In this document: piece by piece, positions 1 to 6,570 of the stretch
Layout of the letters: each line of letters begins with the position of its first letter
Position numbering within the stretch: position 1 is the first letter of the stretch
IMG/VR virus record: IMGVR_UViG_3300017605_001520
Span: 1-46,613 of that record
From: a virus
DNA: 46,613 nucleotides
Reading direction: 5' to 3' (one strand)
Notes under the pieces: model-generated
The model's input: only the letters and a program-made list of their open reading frames with translations
The model's database searches: none
Told to the model about the DNA's origin: nothing
Translations under genes and position numbers: made by a program

Positions 1-141
1 GCAGTTGTGGCAGTCGATCGCTCCGCCGTTCGCCCAGAACCCGAAGCCGCCGCCGTGGTAGCCGCTGACGTGCCAGAACGTGCCCGTCTGCCCGCTCCAC
101 AGCACGCACGAGCCGCCCGAGTACATCGCCGTGTTCTCGAC
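1..141. repeat. Direct repeat, left copy (overlap of a circular genome)
   Basis: These 141 bases are identical to 46473-46613. Joining the copies gives a 46,472-bp circle and restores an unbroken reading frame through the tailspike gene. A length of exactly 141 matches a common largest k-mer of metagenome assemblers, so this is most likely an assembly overlap and not a physical terminal repeat. It does not show whether the virion DNA is circularly permuted or has fixed ends. Confidence 0.97.
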
Positions 142-561
142 GACGCCGAAGCCGCCCGAAATGATGTTGAACTGATCGAGCGCCACCAGGATGCAGCGCT
201 TGATCGTGCCGACCTGGCCGTCGATGGTCTGCTGCCCGGTGGCGGTCGCTTCGATGTAGAGCCCGGTGATCGTCCACGCTTCAGAGTTCGTGACCGCGGG
301 CCCGGCTCCGACCACGATCCGCGCCTTCGACTCGCCGTTGGCGCGCGAGAAGCCGGTCACCTTGACGTCGGCCGCGGCGCGTATCAGGAGGTCGACGGCG
401 TTCGCGTTGCTGATGGCGAGGTCGAGCGTCGTCGCCTGGACGTTCGTCGCAGTGATGATCTCGATGACCTGGTCTTCCGTCGGATCGTCGCCGATGTCGT
501 CCTTCGCGTCCTGGATGGACGGGAAGTCCGCGCCGACGTTGCCGACCGTACGGATCGCCAC
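1..561 (-). CDS. Tailspike, N-terminal part (continues at 46472 across the junction)
   Basis: This is the start of a 1073-residue protein whose remainder is at 43812-46472. The GTG at 559-561 follows the stop of the upstream gene (TGA at 565-567) by three bases, and a weak GGGA sequence lies before it, so translation is probably coupled. The first residues read V-A-I-R-T-V-G-N-V-G-A-D-F-P-S-I-Q-D-A. A stretch rich in short beta strands follows (for example VDLLIRAA, ARIVVGAG, WTITGLYIEA), the pattern of a parallel beta-helix spike or lyase domain. No stop codon occurs from 561 to base 1, and the frame matches the copy at the right end. Product identity rests on the complete protein; see the right-hand entry for its domains. 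Confidence 0.85.
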   Translation of the reverse strand, partial: MAIRTVGNVGADFPSIQDAKDDIGDDPTEDQVIEIITATNVQATTLDLAISNANAVDLLIRAAADVKVTGFSRANGESKARIVVGAGPAVTNSEAWTITGLYIEATATGQQTIDGQVGTIKRCILVALDQFNIISGGFGVVENTAMYSGGSCVLWSGQTGTFWHVSGYHGGGFGFWANGGAIDCHNC

Positions 562-564
562 GGG

Positions 565-861
565 TCAGTCGTCCCGGTTGTCGATCGTCACGCTCACGAC
601 GACGTCCGCCACGTCGTTGCGGCACATGCGGAACGCGTTGATGCGCGAGCGGCTCTCGAGGACGAGCGGCGGGTCGCTTGACTTCAGGAGCATGCCCGTG
701 TCGGTGTCCGGGTCCTCCTCGCCGTCCCACCTGTAGCGCAGCTCGCCGCCTTCCACCTGGATGACCATGAAGTCCGCCTCGAGCGCGGCGAGGGTCGGAA
801 ACAGGTCGACCAGCCCCACGACCGCGTCGGTGACGGTGATCGTCGCGAACTTGCCTGGCAT
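565..861 (-). CDS. Small virion-associated protein candidate, first gene of the late operon
   Basis: 98 residues. The ATG at 859-861 is preceded by GAGGAGG at ideal spacing; longer frames upstream run through the divergent control region and lack this signal. The sequence starts MPGKFATITVTDAVVGLVDL and is rich in beta-prone valine, threonine and isoleucine, with an acidic middle (WDGEEDPDTDTG). There are no membrane segments or cysteine motifs. It is the first leftward gene after the divergent region and ends three bases before the tailspike start in the same frame, so it is probably co-translated with the spike. A small beta-sandwich tail or spike-base protein is a guess from position; no family was recognised. 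Confidence 0.8.
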   Translation of the reverse strand: MPGKFATITVTDAVVGLVDLFPTLAALEADFMVIQVEGGELRYRWDGEEDPDTDTGMLLKSSDPPLVLESRSRINAFRMCRNDVADVVVSVTIDNRDD

Positions 862-963
862 GTCGGGCCTCCTCGTCGCGATCCTATCACGCACGAGGAG
901 AGGCTCCGCCGTGGCGGAGGAAACTCCCGAGGATGCTCGGCCCCGCACGGTAGCATCCGCCGC
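862..963. promoter_or_regulatory. Divergent control region between late (leftward) and early (rightward) operons
   Basis: 102 bases separate two head-to-head genes, so promoters for both operons are expected here or just inside the genes. Two inverted repeats are visible. GCCTCCTCGT (about 867-876) faces ACGAGGAG plus AGGC (about 893-904). CTCCGCC faces GGCGGAG at 904-919. A TAGCAT hexamer at 951-956 sits seven bases before the GTG at 964, which would give a leaderless rightward transcript, but no convincing -35 accompanies it. Leftward, TAGGAT (complement of 882-887) could be a -10. Only the gene arrangement and the repeats are certain; the promoters are inferred. Confidence 0.5.
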
Positions 964-1527
964 GTGAGCGAGCCCGACGACGAGAAGCCGCGAGAGGCCG
1001 ACTGCTACCGCATGAAGCCGCGCCTGATGCGCGGCGTGCGGCACGACTCGTTCCACGCGCAGCGCGGGTTCGTCATCGAGATTGCGAGGAAGTTTCTCTA
1101 CTGCACGCTCTGCGGCTCGCTGAGGCCATTGCAGCCGTACAACTCGCCGTGGTTCCAGGTCGGCGACCCCGAAGAGATACGCGAGTGGACGCTGAAGCAG
1201 TGGGGGCTCGACCCCACGATGTTCCGCAGCAAGACGCGCAAGAAGGTGCTCGAGGAGAAGAAGCGCGCCGTCCCGCCGCCGGTCGAGCCGCACGCCAAGG
1301 GGAGCACGTGGACCGCGGCGCAGCTCGACGATCTCGTGGCGCGGCACGAGCGCGGCGAGACGTGGAGACGGATCGGCCGCGCGTACGGGCTCGCGGAATC
1401 CACCGTGCAATATCTGGCGCTCCGGCGCAAGCGGCTCAAGGTCTACGACCGCGTCGCGCGAGAGCCCTTCTACGAACACGTGAGGCCGAGACTCGGAGAG
1501 GTCCGGCGCAAGGAGGCACAAGCATGA
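964..1527 (+). CDS. Helix-turn-helix protein with CxxC motif
   Basis: 187 residues from GTG 964. There is no Shine-Dalgarno sequence in front, and a possible -10 lies seven bases upstream, so it may be translated from a leaderless or nearly leaderless transcript. The N-terminal half contains CTLCGSLRPL, a single CxxC with aromatic and basic surroundings. The C-terminal half (about residues 115-160) begins TWTAAQLDDLVARHERGETW and continues into GRAYGLAESTVQYL, a typical helix-turn-helix for DNA binding. Its stop overlaps the start of the methyltransferase (ATGA), so both are made together. It could be an early regulator or a specificity partner of the methyltransferase; the exact family was not recognised. 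Confidence 0.75.
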   Translation: MSEPDDEKPREADCYRMKPRLMRGVRHDSFHAQRGFVIEIARKFLYCTLCGSLRPLQPYNSPWFQVGDPEEIREWTLKQWGLDPTMFRSKTRKKVLEEKKRAVPPPVEPHAKGSTWTAAQLDDLVARHERGETWRRIGRAYGLAESTVQYLALRRKRLKVYDRVAREPFYEHVRPRLGEVRRKEAQA

Positions 1528-2363
1528 TCCGCGTCGTCCACGGCGACTGCCTGCGCGAGATGAAGAAGATGGAGACGGACTCCATCGACGTCTGCATCAC
1601 GGACCCGCCCTACAACGTCGGCATCGACTTCGGCGGCGGCCGCAAGAAGGACCAGCGCGGCCGCCGCGGCTACGTGCGCTGGCTCGGGCTGCGCATGAAG
1701 GAGGCCGCGCGCGTCGCGCGTCACGGGATCGTGTACTTCCCCGGCAAGCGCATGTTCTGGACGGTGCAGGACGTGCTGGCGATCGCGCGGCTCGAGCCGG
1801 ACTGGCAGCTCCTCGGCTGGCACAAGCGCGAGTTCTGCGGCGACGTCTTCGCGCGCGGCCGCCCGGGCATGTCCTGGGAGCCGGTCGTGTGGGCCCCGAA
1901 GAAGCGCTACGTGAACCTCGCCGGGTGGGGCGCGACGAAACGCGACTTCCTCGCGGTCGACAGCCACCGGCAGGAGACGGGCGCGGTCGGCTTCCCCACG
2001 GTCAAGCCGACGGAGGTCATCTCGTGGCTCGTCGGCATGTTCTGCCCGCCGGGCGGAACGGTGCTCGACCCCTTCGCCGGCAGCGGCACGACCGGCGTCG
2101 TGTGCGCGCGCGTCGGCCGCGGCGCGGTGCTCATCGAGGTTCGGAAGAAGAACGTCGACATCATCGAGGGCCGCCTGGCGCTCGAGTCGCCGCTGTTCAA
2201 GTCGCGCGCGACGCTGCAACACGAGATTTTCAGCGCTGACGAGGCCGCGCCGGCGGGCGCGTGGCTCGACCCGAAGACGTCGATCCTGCCGAGCGCGAAC
2301 AACTCCTTCGCCAAGGCGCAGGTGACGGTGAGCGACGCGTACAAGCCGGAGGTCCGCCCGTGA
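1524..2363 (+). CDS. Orphan DNA methyltransferase (N6-adenine or N4-cytosine, beta class)
   Basis: 279 residues from ATG 1524, with AAGGAGG seven bases upstream. It transfers a methyl group from S-adenosylmethionine to an amino group of adenine or cytosine in DNA. The catalytic motif DPPY is at residues 27-30 within the typical opening MIRVVHGDCLREM. The sequence FPTVKPTEVISWLV (157-170) resembles motif X, and DPFAGSGTTG (182-191) is the AdoMet-binding motif I. The order catalytic motif, variable region, AdoMet motif defines the beta class, which includes RsrI- and CcrM-like enzymes. The middle (about 40-150) should hold the recognition domain. No restriction endonuclease lies beside it, so it probably protects phage DNA or alters regulation. 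The preceding and following genes overlap it by four bases. Confidence 0.93.
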   Translation: MIRVVHGDCLREMKKMETDSIDVCITDPPYNVGIDFGGGRKKDQRGRRGYVRWLGLRMKEAARVARHGIVYFPGKRMFWTVQDVLAIARLEPDWQLLGWHKREFCGDVFARGRPGMSWEPVVWAPKKRYVNLAGWGATKRDFLAVDSHRQETGAVGFPTVKPTEVISWLVGMFCPPGGTVLDPFAGSGTTGVVCARVGRGAVLIEVRKKNVDIIEGRLALESPLFKSRATLQHEIFSADEAAPAGAWLDPKTSILPSANNSFAKAQVTVSDAYKPEVRP

Positions 2364-2815
2364 CCGCGCTGCCGACGTCGGAGTGCAAGCTCTGCGGCAA
2401 GCCCGTCGTGTGGGCCGAGGGGAAGCTCGCGACCGGCGCGCCGGCGAAGCTGCCCCTCGACGCCAAGGCGCCGTGCTACGTCGTGACGCGCAAGTTCATG
2501 TCGTCGATCGGCTGCGAACGAGCGTCCGAGGCGATGGTGCTGCACCACGCGGTGTGCGAGGGGCTGCGCAAGCGGCCGCCGGCGGACGATGAGCAGCTCG
2601 ACGAGGAGTTCACGGCCCTGCGCGCCGAGGTGCAGAAGTACCACGACGAACTCATCGGCGAACGCGAACGCCTGGCTCGCTTCCTCGACAACCACGCCGC
2701 GGCCGCGGCCAGGAACTTCGACGGGATTGCCACGGGCCTGCCTCACCTGAAGCCGCACGAGGTGCACGCCGCGCTGCTCATCCAGATGGCGAAGGTCGTG
2801 AGGGCCGCCACGTGA
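2360..2815 (+). CDS. Small zinc-finger-like protein with coiled coil
   Basis: 151 residues from GTG 2360, which overlaps the methyltransferase stop (GTGA) and has GGAGG at 2348-2352. A longer frame exists upstream but would lie inside the methyltransferase gene. The N-terminus has CKLCGKPVVWAEG, a CxxC knuckle common in small phage proteins, followed by further cysteines near residues 32 and 46 that may complete a metal site. Residues about 75-115 (FTALRAEVQKYHDELIGERE) form a helical coiled coil. Function is unknown. Coupling to the methyltransferase suggests shared early expression. Confidence 0.8.
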   Translation: MTALPTSECKLCGKPVVWAEGKLATGAPAKLPLDAKAPCYVVTRKFMSSIGCERASEAMVLHHAVCEGLRKRPPADDEQLDEEFTALRAEVQKYHDELIGERERLARFLDNHAAAAARNFDGIATGLPHLKPHEVHAALLIQMAKVVRAAT

Positions 2816-3366
2816 GGCCAGGCCACGGCGCGAAGGGCGACATCAAGGAGGAAGTCCACCGCTGCCACGCGCCGACGAAGTGCTGGAACTACATCCGGAA
2901 GGAGCGGCTGCTCTGCGACTTCCACTGGACGAAGGTCCCCGACGACATGCGCCGGTCGTTCTTCGCGACGCACACGCCGACCGACGCGTGCGTCTCCTAC
3001 GCGCCCTCGCCGGCGTCGCGCGCGATCGTCTCGCACCTGACGCTCGTCGACCGCGAGGAGCGCCGCCGCGCGGCGATCGTCGAGCTGCCGGAGATCCAGC
3101 GCGTCGTCGCCGACACGGGCCCGGACGGTCCGGCGGTCGGAGTCCACTACTGGATCGGCGGCCGGTACGGGTTCGTGCCGCCGCCGCCGTGGCAGGGCGG
3201 AGGGAAGTGCTGGAACTGCGGCGCGACGCCGATCTCGATCTACCCGCCCTTCTGCGCCGCGTGCGCGCGCAGCCACTACGGCGACCGGATCTTCGAGCCG
3301 CACGCGCTCGCGTCGCGCGGCATCATGATCCAGAGGCGGCGCGCGGCACCGGCGGCCAGGCGGTGA
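2812..3366 (+). CDS. Cysteine-rich phage protein, CxxHW family
   Basis: 184 residues from GTG 2812, overlapping the previous stop by four bases. The N-terminal part reads RCHAPTKCWNYIRKERLLC then DFHWTKVPDDMRR; this cysteine, HW and proline arrangement recurs in small hypothetical proteins of phages and actinobacteria and looks like a metal-binding fold. A second set, CWNCGATPI followed by FCAACARSH (about residues 131-156), forms a separate zinc-ribbon-like unit. No catalytic motif is visible. Role unknown; nucleic-acid binding or recruitment of a host protein is possible. Conserved cysteines and tight coupling make it a confident gene. Confidence 0.78.
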   Translation: MRPGHGAKGDIKEEVHRCHAPTKCWNYIRKERLLCDFHWTKVPDDMRRSFFATHTPTDACVSYAPSPASRAIVSHLTLVDREERRRAAIVELPEIQRVVADTGPDGPAVGVHYWIGGRYGFVPPPPWQGGGKCWNCGATPISIYPPFCAACARSHYGDRIFEPHALASRGIMIQRRRAAPAARR

Positions 3367-3662
3367 GGTTCGAGCGTCTGCACTGGACGGCGAAGGACGA
3401 CTCCGACGTCTACCTGCACTCGTTCGCGCGCTTCGGCATGGGACAAGCGTTCGGCGCGTGCGTCAGCCGCGACAAGGGCCGCTGGCGCGCCGTCATAGTG
3501 CTGCGCCTGCACTGCCGCATCACGCCGAACCGTCTCGGCAACGAAGGCTTCACCACGGAGCGCGCGGCGAAGACGTGGGTGCGCGTGACGGCCGAGACTC
3601 TCGGGCTGCTAGTTCGACACGAGCTGCCACGCGTCGGCGCGGTGGTGCGCCCACCGATGTGA
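3363..3662 (+). CDS. Hypothetical protein, last gene of the first rightward operon
   Basis: 99 residues from GTG 3363, overlapping the previous stop (GTGA). The sequence starts VRFERLHWTAKDDSDVYLHS and has mixed strand and helix character, with an aromatic first third and a helical last third (TTERAAKTWVRVTAETLGLL). Nothing in it is a known catalytic motif. Its last 54 bases overlap the end of the converging leftward gene at 3609-3887, an unusual tail-to-tail arrangement. The real product could be shorter, but no earlier stop exists. Function unknown. Confidence 0.65.
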   Translation: MRFERLHWTAKDDSDVYLHSFARFGMGQAFGACVSRDKGRWRAVIVLRLHCRITPNRLGNEGFTTERAAKTWVRVTAETLGLLVRHELPRVGAVVRPPM

Positions 3663-3887
3663 CAGCTCCTTCTCGGCATCGGTGCCGGCCTCGTAGTTGA
3701 ACGTGCACGTCCACCCGCACGAGCAGCGCGCCGTGAGCAGTAGGTTCTGCACCACGGACGACTGCGATCCAGGCATGTCGCTGAGAACGATCGCGGAGCG
3801 CGGCAAGAGAGGCTCGTGTTCCGGCGCCGCGTAGCGGATGAGCGGCCGCAGGTGGCCGAACGACAGCCGTCCCTCGCCGGCGGTCAC
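3609..3887 (-). CDS. Small CxC/histidine protein, last gene of the leftward early operon
   Basis: 92 residues from GTG 3885-3887, which overlaps the stop of the upstream gene (GTGA). The second half contains ARCSCGWTCTFNYEAG, then ELSHRWAHHRADAW. Three close cysteines followed about 20 residues later by spaced histidines resemble a treble-clef or C2H2-like metal site. The first half has no recognisable motif. It converges on, and overlaps by 54 bases, the rightward gene 3363-3662. Function unknown; probably an early, small nucleic-acid- or protein-binding factor. Confidence 0.7.
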   Translation of the reverse strand: MTAGEGRLSFGHLRPLIRYAAPEHEPLLPRSAIVLSDMPGSQSSVVQNLLLTARCSCGWTCTFNYEAGTDAEKELSHRWAHHRADAWQLVSN

Positions 3888-4168
3888 GAGACGCTCGCCG
3901 GCGCGCACGCCGTGCAGATCGTTTTCTGCAGGTTCCACCAGCCGCAGCCGTCGTCGCACGCGCGCTCGTCGGTGCAGCCGCACATGAAGCAGCGTCCCGG
4001 CGTCGGCATGCGCCAGGTGCCTGGACGTCGGCCGCGGCCGTTGATCCGGCGGCCGCTGCCGCACTCCGGGCAGCACTGCCACCCGACGTGCTTCTTGTCG
4101 ACGTAGGCGACGCGCCGCCGGTGCGCGCAGCGCGGCCGCGCGGCGTTCGGGTCGATCGGGCGGCTCAT
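3884..4168 (-). CDS. Cysteine-rich zinc-binding protein
   Basis: 94 residues from ATG 4166-4168, with GAAGGGAG in front. Two metal-binding units are visible. The first combines RCAH with CCPECGSGRR. The second is CFMCGCTDERACDDGCGW followed by a final CTAC pair. The pattern CxxCGCTDxxAC...GCxW...CxxC is familiar from many small phage and prophage proteins of unknown function. It overlaps the next gene by four bases. The fold is probably a zinc ribbon or rubredoxin-like knuckle; the partner is unknown. Confidence 0.82.
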   Translation of the reverse strand: MSRPIDPNAARPRCAHRRRVAYVDKKHVGWQCCPECGSGRRINGRGRRPGTWRMPTPGRCFMCGCTDERACDDGCGWWNLQKTICTACAPASVS

Positions 4169-4380
4169 GATCCGGCTCCCTTCCGCAGCAAGCACAGCAC
4201 GTCGAACCTGAGCCGCTGCAGCACCTTCTTGCCGGCGCGGAGCTCGTTCGTCTCGGCGATGCTGCCCACCTCGAGGACGAAGCCGACCGTGCACTGCAGC
4301 CGTTCGCACTCGAACTCGACGTCCTTCAGCGCCTTCAGGTAGCCGCGCCTGTACGCGCCCGCCTTGGTCTTGTCGCTCAT
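4165..4380 (-). CDS. Small hypothetical protein
   Basis: 71 residues from ATG 4378-4380, overlapping the upstream stop (ATGA); its own stop overlaps the next start. It begins MSDKTKAGAYRRGYLKALKD, is basic and helical, and has two cysteines (ECERLQC) in the middle and one near the end. There is no membrane segment or recognised motif. The operon position is the best evidence that it is real. Confidence 0.7.
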   Translation of the reverse strand: MSDKTKAGAYRRGYLKALKDVEFECERLQCTVGFVLEVGSIAETNELRAGKKVLQRLRFDVLCLLRKGAGS

Positions 4381-4637
4381 CCTTCGTCGCCCTTCTTGCC
4401 GACGAACGATCGGATGCGAACCGCCGCCGCGTTGATCCCGTCGGCGATGGCCTTCATGCACTCGTCGCACAGGTCGAAGTCGAGCGAGGCGTCGGCGCAG
4501 GCGTTGTTCTGATAGTCCAGCGCGTCGCGCTTCAGCACCAGCTTCGCGTGATGAAGCCGAGGCGTCTCCGAGCCGCAGACGCGCATGCAGACGTCGCAGA
4601 TGATCTCGCGCTTCTCGGGGTACACCTTGGTGCTCAT
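4377..4637 (-). CDS. Small double-CxxC zinc-binding protein
   Basis: 86 residues from ATG 4635-4637. ICDVCMRVCGSE near the N-terminus and LCDECMKAIADG about 40 residues later give two CxxC pairs, enough for one four-cysteine zinc ribbon. The segment between them is helical and acidic. It overlaps the neighbours on both sides by four bases. No catalytic residues were seen. The arrangement fits a structural zinc finger used for protein or nucleic-acid binding. Confidence 0.8.
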   Translation of the reverse strand: MSTKVYPEKREIICDVCMRVCGSETPRLHHAKLVLKRDALDYQNNACADASLDFDLCDECMKAIADGINAAAVRIRSFVGKKGDEG

Positions 4638-5269
4638 CCGTGCACGCGCGCCTTCTCGCACGTGTCGCAGTGCGAGACGCCGACGCGCCACGCGTGCCAG
4701 CGGCCCTCGCCGTTGCACGTCTCGCCGTCGCACGGGTTGCCGGGGCAGTCCGGCGCGGGCCGGCCGAGGACGCACTTGCACGGCCAGAGGTGCGCGATCG
4801 CCGCGGAGTGTTCGATGACCTGGTCGTCGTGACGCGGAGGATCCTCGTGCTGCATGGTGTCGCCCTCGAACGGCATCGGGTGCGCGTCGATCCGGAACGG
4901 CCGCTCGCCCTCGCCGGGCCGAGCGCGCTTGGCGAGCCGGTCGCAGATGAGGATGACCGTGGCACGCACGATCGGCCCCTTGCCCTCGACGACGGCGTTC
5001 AGGTTGAGCGACGCCTTCTTCTCGCCGCCGTCCAGGTGCAGCCAGAGGCAGCCGTCGCCGTCGAGCTGCAGCTTGGCGATGCCGCGGCGCAGCTCGTCGA
5101 GGGACTCGCGCTGCTCGAGCATGTCGATCGCCTCGCAGATGCTCCAGACCATCGCGTCGGTCATGCGGATGGCGTTCGCGCGGTGCGACGGGTTCTTCAC
5201 CAAGGCGAGCAGCTCCGACTTCAGCGCCGAGAGCTGCTTCATGGGGTCGTTGACTCCGGAGTTCGTCAT
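4634..5269 (-). CDS. Hypothetical protein with C-terminal cysteine cluster
   Basis: 211 residues from ATG 5267-5269, which overlaps the upstream stop (ATGA). The N-terminal 75 residues are helical (MKQLSALKSELLALVKN and EQRESLDELRRGIAKLQ). The middle looks like a beta sheet (GCLWLHLDGGEKKASLNL). The last 55 residues hold cysteines spaced as CKC, DCPGNPC, CNGEG and HCDTC, a probable zinc-binding tail. The product is acidic overall. No enzyme family was recognised. It is one of the larger members of this small-gene operon. Confidence 0.75.
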   Translation of the reverse strand: MTNSGVNDPMKQLSALKSELLALVKNPSHRANAIRMTDAMVWSICEAIDMLEQRESLDELRRGIAKLQLDGDGCLWLHLDGGEKKASLNLNAVVEGKGPIVRATVILICDRLAKRARPGEGERPFRIDAHPMPFEGDTMQHEDPPRHDDQVIEHSAAIAHLWPCKCVLGRPAPDCPGNPCDGETCNGEGRWHAWRVGVSHCDTCEKARVHG

Positions 5270-5646
5270 GCGCCACCTCGGACCGCGAACTCGACCCCGT
5301 GCAGCCAGCCGCGCAGCGTTCCGAGTTCCGCCGGCGAACCGTAGACGCGCACGGCGGACTCGCAGCCGCCGAGTTGCACGTCCGCGAACTCCATCCTCGA
5401 GAACGTCTCCTCGAGGCGGTCGGCCTTGTCGCACCGCGCCTTCATCGCGTCGATCGTGGCGAGCACGACGGCGCCGCGCAGCGCGCAGCACTTGTCCATG
5501 ACGAGCTTCTGCATCTCGTCGTGCTTCAGCCGGTCCGAGAAGATCCCGTGATACGGGATCGAGACGAGTTCGCCGAGGGCGCGCTCGACGCGCGAGTCCT
5601 CGGCGATGTCGTGTTCGAGCACCTTGATGGTTTCGTTGTCCGGCAT
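5266..5646 (-). CDS. Hypothetical protein
   Basis: 126 residues from ATG 5644-5646, with GAGGAGA upstream. It begins MPDNETIKVLEHDIAEDSRV, is mostly helical and acidic in the first 85 residues (KHDEMQKLVMDKCC, MKARCDKADRLEETF), and ends with a short beta-rich part (ESAVRVYGSPAELG). There are no paired cysteines or catalytic motifs. Its stop overlaps the next start. Function unknown. Confidence 0.72.
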   Translation of the reverse strand: MPDNETIKVLEHDIAEDSRVERALGELVSIPYHGIFSDRLKHDEMQKLVMDKCCALRGAVVLATIDAMKARCDKADRLEETFSRMEFADVQLGGCESAVRVYGSPAELGTLRGWLHGVEFAVRGGA

Positions 5647-5680
5647 GTACCGTTTTCTCCTCGCGTTCGTACCGTTTCAG

Positions 5681-6307
5681 TCAGACGGGGCGGACGAGGC
5701 GGCTCACGGCCTCGGCGATCGCGGAGACGCGGCGCTCCAGCCGGATGAGCTGAGAGACGGCGCAGAGCCACGGGTCGCCGAACGAGTCCTTGTCGTGCGG
5801 CCAGAGTTCGCCGGCGACGGCCTTGTTCCAGAGGGCGGCCCGCGCGGTGTCGACCGCCTCGGGCATCGGCGGCGTCTGGAAGCACCTCGCGCCGACGAGC
5901 GCGTCGATCGTCTCCTTCGGCACGAACGGCCGCAGGTCGCCGGGTCCTTCGACGATACGCGAGACGCTCCCACCTCTCGGCGCCGGCTCCGTGAACCTCG
6001 TCGCCTGCGGCGCGGCGAAGTCACTGGCCTCCATGTCGTCGCCCCATCCGCGCGCGGACTTGTCGCACTCGACGGCGCCGGCGTTCGCGAGGCGCTGCTC
6101 GAGTGCGGCCTGACGGCGGATGAGGTCCTGGAACGCGTGCACAGAGACTTCGTCCTTGTACGGCTTGGCGTTGCGTTCGGCCCACTCCTCGAGCGCCTTC
6201 ACGCGCTCCTGCAGGCGTCCCTTCTCCTGCGCGAGCTCCGCGGTATTCCTCTCGAGGAGCGCGTTCGCGCTGCGCAGCTCGTCGCGCTGCTCCTTCATCG
6301 ACTTCAT
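5681..6307 (-). CDS. Coiled-coil protein, first gene of the leftward early operon
   Basis: 208 residues from ATG 6305-6307, chosen because AGGAGG lies nine bases upstream. An internal ATG three codons later is less well placed, and the longer frame runs through the divergent region. Residues 1-80 form a strong coiled coil (KEQRDELRSANALLERNTAE then AQEKGRLQERVKALEEW). The middle is proline- and glycine-rich. The C-terminus (SQLIRLERRVSAIAEAVSRL) is a second helical coil, suggesting an oligomer. No family was recognised. The 5647-5680 gap behind it holds only the next ribosome binding site. Confidence 0.75.
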   Translation of the reverse strand: MKSMKEQRDELRSANALLERNTAELAQEKGRLQERVKALEEWAERNAKPYKDEVSVHAFQDLIRRQAALEQRLANAGAVECDKSARGWGDDMEASDFAAPQATRFTEPAPRGGSVSRIVEGPGDLRPFVPKETIDALVGARCFQTPPMPEAVDTARAALWNKAVAGELWPHDKDSFGDPWLCAVSQLIRLERRVSAIAEAVSRLVRPV

Positions 6308-6570
6308 GGCGTGGTCCTCCTGGGTGAGCCCGCGAAGCTCGGCGCGGCGTGTCACCGCCGTGTCATGTTCCACGTGCAACCCCTTGACGCCGTCCGCGGC
6401 GCCGCTAGAGTCCGCCCCCGCGAGCTCTCCATGAAGTCCAATCCCTCCTCCCTGTGAAGCGCCGCCTCTGAGCGCATGCCCGTGCGCTCCGGATGGCTCG
6501 CAACTACCGACTTCGGGGCGGCGCCCCACGGCGGGGGAGGGAACGCGGCGAGGCAGCACGATGAGGCGTC
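6308..6570. promoter_or_regulatory. Divergent intergenic region upstream of the replication operon
   Basis: 263 bases between the leftward operon (start 6307) and the replication initiator (start 6571). It contains the rightward promoter candidate at 6384-6411 and the leftward ribosome binding site. A CACGTG-centred sequence (CATGTTCCACGTG, 6364-6376) may be an operator. No convincing gene is seen here. No clear leftward promoter was identified. Confidence 0.5.
6384..6411 (+). promoter_or_regulatory. Sigma70-type promoter candidate for the replication operon
   Basis: TTGACG at 6384-6389, a 16-base spacer, then TAGAGT at 6406-6411. The -35 matches five of six consensus bases, the -10 four of six. 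Transcription would start near 6418 and leave a leader of about 150 bases before the GTG at 6571. The direction fits the downstream operon. The call rests on sequence match alone. Confidence 0.45.

Noticed and set aside
951-963. Leaderless promoter for the gene at 964
   Set aside because: TAGCAT is well placed, but there is no -35 and many such hexamers occur; kept only as a remark in the control-region entry.
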